Shown: in pieces, positions 28,146-33,977 of the stretch
Position numbering within the stretch: the first letter of the stretch is position 1
Layout of the letters: every line of letters starts with the position of its first letter
Assembly: GCF_035989305.1 (NCBI RefSeq)
Contig: NZ_CP108514.1
Location: forward strand, 3,410,501 to 3,474,500
DNA: 64,000 nucleotides
Direction: 5' to 3'
Source: Streptomyces sp. NBC_01233
Lineage (GTDB): Bacteria; Actinomycetota; Actinomycetes; Streptomycetales; Streptomycetaceae
Position numbers and translations under genes: made by a program
The notes under the pieces: model-generated
Seen by the model: the letters and a program-made list of their open reading frames with translations, nothing else
Databases searched by the model: none
What the model was told of the DNA's origin: nothing

Positions 28146-28550
28146 CTATTCCTCGCCGAGGATGCGCAAGTTGTGCTTTTCCTTGAAGTACTCGTAGTCC
28201 TTGAGGTTCAAGGTCGCAAGCGGCAGATCGTAGGTGAGGCAGCAGGCAGCGATCCACAAGTCGTTGGTCGGCTGCGGCCGTCCTGCCTTCCTGCCGGCGG
28301 CAGACAGCTTGCCCCAGGTGGCGGCGACGGCTTCGTCCCCGGGCAGGACGGGGATGCCGGACAGCCAGTCAGCGAGTTCCTGGCGTCGTCCGCTGCCCCA
28401 GTCCCGGATCTCCGCCCATTGGGTCAGCTCGCCGAAGGTGACGAAGGTGATCAGTGGCTTGCGGCCGATCAGTTGGGTGGCCAGCGGGCCGGTCAGCTTG
28501 CCCTTGTGGGTGAGAGAGGCGACGTCGGTGTCGAGGATGACTGGTTGCAT
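28146..28550 (-). CDS. PIN-domain ribonuclease toxin, VapC type (134 aa)
   Basis: Type II toxin, expected to be an Mg-dependent RNase. Acidic active-site residues of the PIN fold are present: Asp7 and Asp9 in LDTDVASL, Glu41 in FGELTQWAE, Asp97 in NDLWIAACC and Asp118 in LNLKDYEYF. Start at 28550, nine bases after the antitoxin stop, as in many vapBC pairs. The pair is flanked by two copies of the same hairpin. Confidence 0.88.
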   Translation of the reverse strand: MQPVILDTDVASLTHKGKLTGPLATQLIGRKPLITFVTFGELTQWAEIRDWGSGRRQELADWLSGIPVLPGDEAVAATWGKLSAAGRKAGRPQPTNDLWIAACCLTYDLPLATLNLKDYEYFKEKHNLRILGEE

Positions 28551-28559
28551 GGCGGCGGC

Positions 28560-28757
28560 TCAGGCGACGTCGCGCCGACGCTCGGCGTAAGTGAAGGCGA
28601 GGAACTCGTCCAGCTCCTCGTCGGACTCGAAAGTGTCCGCCTTCAGATCGTCCAGGGACGTGATCGGCTGGGTGTTCTTCGCGGCCAGCAGTTCCTCCAC
28701 CGACAGTCGCGGCCGGATCGGCGGGTAAACCGGGTGCTCGGTTTCCGCTGCGCTCAT
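28560..28757 (-). CDS. Antitoxin partner of the PIN toxin (65 aa)
   Basis: Small acidic protein directly upstream of the toxin: a Pro-rich N-terminus, then RPRLSVEELLAAKNTQPITS and an acidic tail ESDEELDEFLAFTYAERR, which fits a toxin-neutralising helix. ATG at 28757 with GGGAGG seven bases upstream; further in-frame sequence upstream has no ribosome site. No obvious DNA-binding fold is visible. Role assigned from size, position and partner. Confidence 0.8.
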   Translation of the reverse strand: MSAAETEHPVYPPIRPRLSVEELLAAKNTQPITSLDDLKADTFESDEELDEFLAFTYAERRRDVA

Positions 28758-28899
28758 GTGAGAACCTCCCCGCTGATGTCGGTCCCTGCCTGCTGCGGCC
28801 CATGATACGGCCGCACCACGCCGGCCGGAGCAGCCTTCTCCTGCCTGACCCCGGGCAGGGAAACCCTGAGCGCCGACCAGCCAGAGCCCGGACACGAAC

Positions 28900-28940
28900 G
28901 CGTGTCCGCGAAACCCTGACTGGCCTCTTCGCGGACACGC
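28900..28940. repeat. Hairpin repeat, copy 2 (between vapB and the DUF7848 gene)
   Basis: Arms GCGTGTCCGCGAA and TTCGCGGACACGC form a perfect 13-bp stem. The loop (ACCCTGACTGGCCTC) differs from copy 1 by one substitution and one base of length. It lies ten bases past the stop of the minus-strand DUF7848 gene and can terminate that operon. It is a direct repeat of copy 1, so the VapBC genes lie between two identical structures. Confidence 0.8.
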
Positions 28941-28950
28941 CTCATGTGTT

Positions 28951-29154
28951 TCACTCGGCCGTCAGGGCCCGCTGGAAGTCGGTGACGATCCGCCGGTACC
29001 CGGTGTGCCGCGTCGCTCGCGCATGCCGCAGGGCCCACACCGCGGGCCCGTCGTCGTCATCGGCCGGTCCCGACCCCGCGTGACACGAGGTGCACTCGAC
29101 CTCATGGATCGCCGCACTCCCGGTCCGGTCCGCGGTCAGCAACCAGGCCGTCAC
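28951..29154 (-). CDS. DUF7848-type small protein (67 aa)
   Basis: The GTG at 29154 is chosen because its GTGA overlaps the stop of the upstream ATPase gene. The protein has a Cys-x-x-Cys pair (VECTSCHAGSG), then WALRHARATRHTGYRRIV, the layout of the small DUF7848 proteins common beside XRE/DUF397 genes in Streptomyces. Two Cys and several His suggest metal binding; no function is established. Last gene of a three-gene coupled operon. Confidence 0.75.
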   Translation of the reverse strand: MTAWLLTADRTGSAAIHEVECTSCHAGSGPADDDDGPAVWALRHARATRHTGYRRIVTDFQRALTAE

Positions 29155-29552
29155 GTCACCTTCACGGACAACTCGGCCCACACCCGCTTCCCGGGCCCGA
29201 CCCGCTCCCCGACGGCCCAACGGTCTGCGAGCGTCGCCACCAGATGCAGCCCGCGCCCGCCGTCATCGTCCTGGTGCGGAGCCCCGACCACGGGCCGCGC
29301 GGGACTGGCGTCATGCACCTCAACCCGCACCCCGCTGGCGAGCCGCACGTACCGCGTCTCGATCTCCCGGTCCCGGGGTGCGACGGCGTGCCGCACGGCG
29401 TTGGTCACCAGTTCCGAGGCCACGAGCAGGGCGTCCTCCTCCAGCTCGGAGAGCCCCCAGCCGGCCAGCGCCTTGCGCAGCTCGGCCCGCGCGAGCGGCA
29501 CGCACCGCGCCTCCCGCCGCCACCGCCGCACCACTTCCTCCCGTTCGCTCAC
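29151..29552 (-). CDS. Anti-sigma-like GHKL ATP-binding protein (133 aa)
   Basis: HATPase_c_2 protein of the RsbW/SpoIIAB-like group abundant in Streptomyces. N box LVASELVTNAVRHAV (about residues 40-54) and G-box region DDGGRGLHLVATLADRW with GKRVWAEL near the end. The GTG at 29552 is chosen because it overlaps the stop of a 41-aa upstream gene (GTGA); a longer in-frame extension to 29702 would run over that gene. Such ATPases beside XRE-DUF397 pairs are a recurrent Streptomyces arrangement. Partner protein unknown. Confidence 0.82.
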   Translation of the reverse strand: MSEREEVVRRWRREARCVPLARAELRKALAGWGLSELEEDALLVASELVTNAVRHAVAPRDREIETRYVRLASGVRVEVHDASPARPVVGAPHQDDDGGRGLHLVATLADRWAVGERVGPGKRVWAELSVKVT

Positions 29553-29674
29553 CGGACCACCGCCCGCCCGTGGATGACCCGGGGCCCGAGATCGATCCCG
29601 TACGTCGCGAGGACGAGCACCTGCCGACGCCACCACTGCCGTAGCGGTGGCACCAGCCCGATAAAATGCAGCAC
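29549..29674 (-). CDS. Small conserved-looking protein heading the operon (41 aa)
   Basis: Too short for usual gene calling. It begins VLHFIGLVPPLRQWWRRQVL and continues with VLATYGIDLGPRVIHG. The GTG at 29674 has GGAG seven bases upstream (AAGGAGCGTCAAC before the start), the best ribosome site in the operon, and its TGA overlaps the ATPase GTG. The aromatic, Arg-rich amphipathic sequence could be membrane-associated. Function unknown; reality supported by ribosome site and coupling. Confidence 0.6.
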   Translation of the reverse strand: MLHFIGLVPPLRQWWRRQVLVLATYGIDLGPRVIHGRAVVR

Positions 29675-29834
29675 GTTGACGCTCCTTGTAAGCGTTGGCC
29701 ACGCCCCCGGACTGTTCGCCCAGTCGCGGGGGTCTTTACATCGAGCCGAAGATCACACACCGCACTTGGGTGCGCACGACCCGTTACGGAATCCAAGGTA
29801 GGGGTACTCGACAGATTCCAGCAAGACTCTCTCT

Positions 29835-29846
29835 TGCAAATTTGCA
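29835..29846. promoter_or_regulatory. Palindrome between divergent small-gene operon and XRE gene
   Basis: TGCAAATTTGCA, a perfect 12-bp palindrome in locally AT-rich sequence, 79 bp before the XRE ATG and 161 bp before the 41-aa gene. It is a likely operator for the XRE regulator itself. Confidence 0.5.
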
Positions 29847-29924
29847 GATCACTCGAACGGGTTACAGGCTGGCCGTGCGTTCCCTCAAGGCGGCAGACTG
29901 GCAAGGATGTTGAGAGGAGTCCCA

Positions 29925-30803
29925 ATGCCCGTAGGCGGGAGGCCCACCGTCCGAAGCCGGAGGCTCGGCGCCGCACTGAGGCGCCACCGTGAGGCCGCCG
30001 GACTGGATCAGGCGACTGCAGCAGCGGCAATCTTGAGGTCCGTGTCCAAGGTCAGCCGCCTGGAAGGCGGGCAGTCCACTGCATCCGCACTGGAAGTACG
30101 TACGCTGCTCAACTGTTACGGCGTCGACGACCCCGACGAGCGTGCACGACTGGAAGGCTGGGCCAAGACCAGCAATCAGCGTGGCTGGTGGCTCGACTAC
30201 CAGGAGACCCTTCGGTCGGGATACACGGACCACATCACGTTGGAGAACGACGCGACGTACATCCGCTCCTGGCAGCCGGCACTGATCCCAGGCCTGCTTC
30301 AGACCACCGAGTACGCCGAGGCCGTCATCGCTTCGGCGCCGACGTCCATCGAGGCGGAGCGGGCGGCTCGGCTGGTGCAGGTGCGGCAGGAACGCCAGAA
30401 GCGGATCTACGAAGGTGCAACCCAGTTCGCCGCAGTCATCTGGGAACCTGCGATCACCTCCATGGCGTCCACACCTGCCATCGCTCACCCGCAGTGGCGC
30501 CTCCTGCTTGAGGCCGGCGAACGCCACAACGTAACCGTTCAGATGCTGCCTGCCTCGGCAAGCCGGGCGGCAGGTATCGCGGGGCCGTTCGTCAGCTTCT
30601 CCTTTGGGGTAGAACCGACTGTCGAAGCCGTAGCCGTCGAGAATCTGCCGAACACGTCCGTGATCGAAGCGCCGGACGATCTGGCCCTCTACGTGAACGT
30701 CTTCGACCGACTACGCTCGACAGCACTGTCTCCTGAGCAAACGGCTGAACGAATCCGCCTGTTGCTCAAGGACACGACGCCCGTCACGCGAGAGGGATCA
30801 TGA
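29925..30803 (+). CDS. XRE-family regulator with DUF5753 domain (292 aa)
   Basis: N-terminal helix-turn-helix (RRLGAALRRHREAAGLDQAT, AAAILRSVSKVSRLEGG, about residues 12-50). The DUF5753 ligand/partner domain follows (about 100-285) with its usual marks YIRSWQPALIPGLLQTTEYA and RQERQKRIYE. The ATG at 29925 has AGAGGAG five bases upstream. The DUF397 gene overlaps its stop by four bases. WhiJ-like XRE-DUF397 modules affect development and antibiotic production in Streptomyces; the target here is unknown, and the ATPase operon opposite is the natural candidate. Confidence 0.9.
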   Translation: MPVGGRPTVRSRRLGAALRRHREAAGLDQATAAAAILRSVSKVSRLEGGQSTASALEVRTLLNCYGVDDPDERARLEGWAKTSNQRGWWLDYQETLRSGYTDHITLENDATYIRSWQPALIPGLLQTTEYAEAVIASAPTSIEAERAARLVQVRQERQKRIYEGATQFAAVIWEPAITSMASTPAIAHPQWRLLLEAGERHNVTVQMLPASASRAAGIAGPFVSFSFGVEPTVEAVAVENLPNTSVIEAPDDLALYVNVFDRLRSTALSPEQTAERIRLLLKDTTPVTREGS

Positions 30804-31000
30804 CCGCAGAAGTCGTCAGCAGATACCGCAAGTCTTCGTACTCCGGCCACGAAGGCGACTGCGTTGAAGTGGCGGAGACGAGCAACGGCGGTCGCGCGGT
30901 CCGGGACAGCAAGGACACCACCCGCCCCGGCATCCGCTGCACCCCCGCGCCCTGGGCCGCCTTCATCCACGGCCTGAAGGACTCAGCTCACGCCGAGTGA
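30800..31000 (+). CDS. DUF397 protein, partner of the XRE regulator (66 aa)
   Basis: Typical DUF397 sequence: YRKSSYSGHEGDCVEVAE, VRDSKDTTRPGI, WAAFIHGLKD. The ATG overlaps the XRE stop (ATGA), so the two are coupled. DUF397 proteins (BldB/WhiJ-system relatives) are thought to modulate their XRE partner. A second, shorter relative is encoded at 31724. Confidence 0.9.
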   Translation: MTAEVVSRYRKSSYSGHEGDCVEVAETSNGGRAVRDSKDTTRPGIRCTPAPWAAFIHGLKDSAHAE

Positions 31001-31043
31001 TCCAGCCGTGGATCGTGATGGTCTGGATCGGTATCGTCGACGC

Positions 31044-31559
31044 ATGCCCGAACTGATCGCGCCCACCGTCCGCCTACACGCCGCCTGGCGCGAGGCGCGT
31101 GACGAGTGGGGTCCCGGCCTCCACGAGGACGGATTCGGGCTGGGGCCGTCCGACGAGGTCGACTCGCCAGACGGCTTCGCGGCCTGGGTGGCACTGCTCG
31201 CTGATCAGTCAGACACGAAAGCGGCGGAAACCGGGCGAGGTTGTACGTACCGATGGATCGTCGAGGGTGACCGGGTGCACGGCGGGATCGCGCTGCGGCA
31301 CGGGCCCAACGACTACGTGCTGCAGTTCGGCCACATCAGCTATGGAATCCGGCCGTCTTCACGTCGGCGCGGGCTGGCCACCTGGGCGCTGGGCCGAATG
31401 CTCGACGAGGGGCGGGCCCTCGGCCTGGACCGGGTGCTGATCGTCTGCAAAGCCGACAACCTTGCCTCGGTGAAGACGATCGAGCACCAAGGCGGCGTCC
31501 TCGAGGGCGTCCGGGACACCGAACACGGCCCCGTGCGGCGGTACTGGATCAACCCTTAG
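31044..31559 (+). CDS. GNAT-family N-acetyltransferase (171 aa)
   Basis: Acetyl-CoA-dependent acetyltransferase. GNAT motif A is visible as HISYGIRPSSRRRGLATWAL (about residues 92-111), followed by ALGLDRVLIVCKADNLASVK (motif B). The start MPELIAPTVRLH at 31044 is preferred; an ATG twelve codons earlier is possible and neither has a strong ribosome site. Substrate unknown. It follows the XRE-DUF397 pair on the same strand after 43 bp. Confidence 0.85.
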   Translation: MPELIAPTVRLHAAWREARDEWGPGLHEDGFGLGPSDEVDSPDGFAAWVALLADQSDTKAAETGRGCTYRWIVEGDRVHGGIALRHGPNDYVLQFGHISYGIRPSSRRRGLATWALGRMLDEGRALGLDRVLIVCKADNLASVKTIEHQGGVLEGVRDTEHGPVRRYWINP

Positions 31560-31587
31560 TCAAGCGGTGGCCGCAGGTCGGCGCGGA

Positions 31588-31728
31588 TCAGGTGCAGTGT
31601 GCCTGGCGCGTCACCGCGCCGCGGATGTCCGCGAAGGTCTCCGCGTCCGTGCGCAGGGCTTCGGCCGCGGCCCTGCGCTCTGCGCTGACCGGGCTTTGGA
31701 AGGGGCGGCCGAGCTGGAGGAGCGTGGG
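31588..31728 (-). pseudogene. 3' fragment of a third copy of the T7SS-linked anchored protein family
   Basis: Read on the minus strand, codons up to the TGA at 31588-31590 give PTLLQLGRPFQSPV, then ALRTDAETFADIRGAV and TRQAHCT-stop. The two intact genes to the right end with the same block (PTLLQLGRPFRSTT..SQAHCA and PTLLQLGRTDEAPP..RQAHCT). Homology stops near 31728, where the DUF397 gene of the opposite strand begins. Only about 46 codons survive, so a recombination joined the remnant to the DUF397 sequence. Confidence 0.8.
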
Positions 31729-31915
31729 TGTCGTCAGCGCGTACCGCAAGTCTTCCTACTCCGGCCAGCAGGGCGACTGCGTAGGGGTGGCGGAGGCCGC
31801 CGACGGCGGGCGGGCCGTCCGGGACAGCAAAGACACCGCCCGCCCCGGCATCCACTGCACCGCACTCGCGTGGGGCAGCTTCATCCGCGGCGTGAAGGAC
31901 GCCGCCCGCCCCTGA
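31724..31915 (+). CDS. Second DUF397 protein, possibly 5'-truncated (63 aa)
   Basis: It encodes VVSAYRKSSYSGQQGDCVGV and VRDSKDTARPGIHC, close to the DUF397 protein at 30800. There is no XRE partner gene; upstream is the antisense gene fragment at 31588-31728. GTG at 31724 has GGAGG just upstream, but that sequence lies inside the fragment, so the ribosome site may be fortuitous. It could be a functional orphan or a decaying duplicate whose original start was lost at the junction. Confidence 0.6.
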   Translation: MGVVSAYRKSSYSGQQGDCVGVAEAADGGRAVRDSKDTARPGIHCTALAWGSFIRGVKDAARP

Positions 31916-31929
31916 CGGTACGCACAGCT

Positions 31930-32919
31930 TCAGGCGCAGTGCGCCTGGCTCGACACCGCTTCCCGGAAGCCGGCGAAGATCTCCGCGTTCGTGCGCAGCG
32001 CGCCGGTGACGGATTCACTCTCGGTGGTCGACCGGAAAGGCCGTCCGAGCTGGAGCAGTGTGGGGATGCCTTCGCAGGTGAGGAGCGCTTCGTCGGCACG
32101 GCTGCCGCCATCGCGTCGACTCGTGGCGATCACAGTGGGATCCTGAGTGACGGTCAGATGCCGCACGATGAACTCGTCACCTGCCGGAGCGATGGCGCAG
32201 GACCAGAGGCGCAGGTCTCCTGATGTCACGTACTCCTGGAACGAAGTGCCAGGTGACGTCAGCGGGGCGAAGCCCGGCAGGCCGCAGGCCTTCGCCGGGT
32301 CGACCGGGCGGGGCGTGAGCAGCCGCGGAGTCTCGGCGGGCGAGGTGTAGGGCGTCTCGGCGCAACCGAGTTGCCTGGTCAGGTTGGCCGCGGACTTCAT
32401 CAGGACATCGGTCATGCGCTTCTGGACCTCACCGTCCCGCCAGGCTTCTTCTTGGTCGTCCATCACGTGGATCTGAAGGTACGAGCTACCGGGGATGCCC
32501 AGACCGCGGGCGCATGGGACCGGCAGGAGAACGCCCGCGTAGGTCGTGTTGACCCACCCGGGTGCACCGCTGATCGGAGCGCGCCATGACGACTCGGCCG
32601 CGACTTCATCCGCCGTCTGCCATACGCCCATACCCTCGTCGACATCCCTGATCTCAAGGCTGAACTCGTAGTACTTCCGGTCGTCGCCGTATACCCAGCA
32701 GGAACGTGATCTCTTGGGGCCGTGCTCCTTCGAGCCGTACCGCTTGAACGGTTTCGGGCTCAGGGTCGCCACGTCATCAGCGGAGAGCGTGCCCCAGCAG
32801 AAGCTGGACTGTGGTGGCACCTCGTCCTCACCGCCCGCGAAGGCAAACACCAGCGCGCCCGCCATGACGGCCGCTCCGGCCACTACGGCGGCAATACGCG
32901 CCCTCAGCCCGTGCACCAT
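31930..32919 (-). CDS. Membrane-anchored extracellular protein, T7SS-linked paralogue 1 (329 aa)
   Basis: One N-terminal membrane helix (IAAVVAGAAVMAGALVFAFA), then an extracellular domain starting SSFCWGTLSADDVATLSP, with about six Cys that are likely disulphide-bonded, and two recognisable segments (WVNTTYAGVLLPVPCARGLG, ACGLPGFAPLTSPG). The ATG at 32919 has GGAAGGG eight bases upstream; a GTG at 32949 lacks one. Paralogous to the next gene over its whole length. Function unknown; position suggests a surface partner of the 737-aa protein. Confidence 0.78.
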   Translation of the reverse strand: MVHGLRARIAAVVAGAAVMAGALVFAFAGGEDEVPPQSSFCWGTLSADDVATLSPKPFKRYGSKEHGPKRSRSCWVYGDDRKYYEFSLEIRDVDEGMGVWQTADEVAAESSWRAPISGAPGWVNTTYAGVLLPVPCARGLGIPGSSYLQIHVMDDQEEAWRDGEVQKRMTDVLMKSAANLTRQLGCAETPYTSPAETPRLLTPRPVDPAKACGLPGFAPLTSPGTSFQEYVTSGDLRLWSCAIAPAGDEFIVRHLTVTQDPTVIATSRRDGGSRADEALLTCEGIPTLLQLGRPFRSTTESESVTGALRTNAEIFAGFREAVSSQAHCA

Positions 32920-32981
32920 TCCTCGTACCCTTCCATGAATCCACCGCACCGCAGCGTGCGGGCGGGCCGGGCGCGCATGGC

Positions 32982-33974
32982 TCAGGTGCAGTGGGCCTGG
33001 CGGGCCACCGCGTCCCGGAATCCCGCGAGGATCTCCGCATCCGTGCGCAACGGGCCGTCGCCCGGCGGCGCCTCGTCCGTGCGGCCGAGCTGGAGAAGGG
33101 TCGGTTTGCCCCCGCAGGTCAGCCGGGCCTCGCCGTACTGGGCACTGGTGTCTTCATCGGTCATGGCGAGCACCTCGGGATCCTGGGTGACCGTGACGTT
33201 CCGAAGGCCGTGCACGTCACCTGCGGGGCCGAAGGAACACGACCAGAGGCGGAAGTCCCCAGGCGTCACGTACTCCTGAAAGGGCTTGTCCGTAGAAGCC
33301 AGCGGGGCGAACCCCGGCAGCCCGCAGGCGGCCGCCGGATCCAGCGGGCGCGGCTCCAGCAGCTTCGGGGCATCTGCGGGCGGGGTGGATTCCTGCCCGG
33401 CCGTACAGCCGAGTTTGGCGGCCAAGCGGGTCGTGGCTGTCGCCAGCACGTGGACCAACTTCTGCTGTTGGACGCCGTCCTTCGCCGTGTTCTTCCGGTC
33501 CCCCGCGTGGACCTGGAGGTAGGGCCACGCGCCCTTGCCGAGCGCACGGGCGCAGGACGCGGGCAGCAGCCGACCGGCGTAGGTGGCGTTGACCCAGCCG
33601 GGCACTCCCGCGATCGGCGAGCGGAAGGGCGATTCGGCGGCTATGTCATCGGCCGCCCGCCAGATGCTGTCCCCGCCGATGACGTGTTTGATGTCCAGCG
33701 ACAGCTCGGTACCGCCGCCGGCGGGGCCTACACCGCAGTACGAGAGACTCGGGTCCTCGAACTGGTTCGTGTTCTCGGTGTACCGCTCGGCGGGATGGGA
33801 GCTGAAGGCGGCAACGTCCTCGCGCGTAAGGAGCCCCCAGCAGAAGGAGTCGGATCCGGCCTGGTCCGTGCCTCCCCCGCGCAGCACGCCGAACACGATC
33901 GTCCCGGCCGCCAGTACCGCCACGGCCAGTGCGGCGATCAGACCCGTCCGCCGACGGCTCATTCCGTTGCCCAC
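32982..33974 (-). CDS. Membrane-anchored extracellular protein, T7SS-linked paralogue 2 (330 aa)
   Basis: Same layout as the 31930 gene: an N-terminal helix (GLIAALAVAVLAAGTIVFG), then SDSFCWGLLTREDVAAFS, GWVNATYAGRLLPASCARAL, ACGLPGFAPLASTDKPFQEY and the shared C-terminus PTLLQLGRTDEAPP..RQAHCT. The start GTG (33974) lies four bases after the stop of the 737-aa gene; an ATG at 33962 is an alternative. Cotranscribed with the 737-aa and WXG-like genes. The pair plus a fragment show lineage-specific duplication. Confidence 0.8.
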   Translation of the reverse strand: MGNGMSRRRTGLIAALAVAVLAAGTIVFGVLRGGGTDQAGSDSFCWGLLTREDVAAFSSHPAERYTENTNQFEDPSLSYCGVGPAGGGTELSLDIKHVIGGDSIWRAADDIAAESPFRSPIAGVPGWVNATYAGRLLPASCARALGKGAWPYLQVHAGDRKNTAKDGVQQQKLVHVLATATTRLAAKLGCTAGQESTPPADAPKLLEPRPLDPAAACGLPGFAPLASTDKPFQEYVTPGDFRLWSCSFGPAGDVHGLRNVTVTQDPEVLAMTDEDTSAQYGEARLTCGGKPTLLQLGRTDEAPPGDGPLRTDAEILAGFRDAVARQAHCT

Positions 33975-33977
33975 GCG

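Noticed and set aside
29695..29913. 72-aa plus-strand frame before the XRE gene
   Set aside because: No ribosome site, crosses the palindrome and AT-rich promoter region, composition unlike coding DNA.
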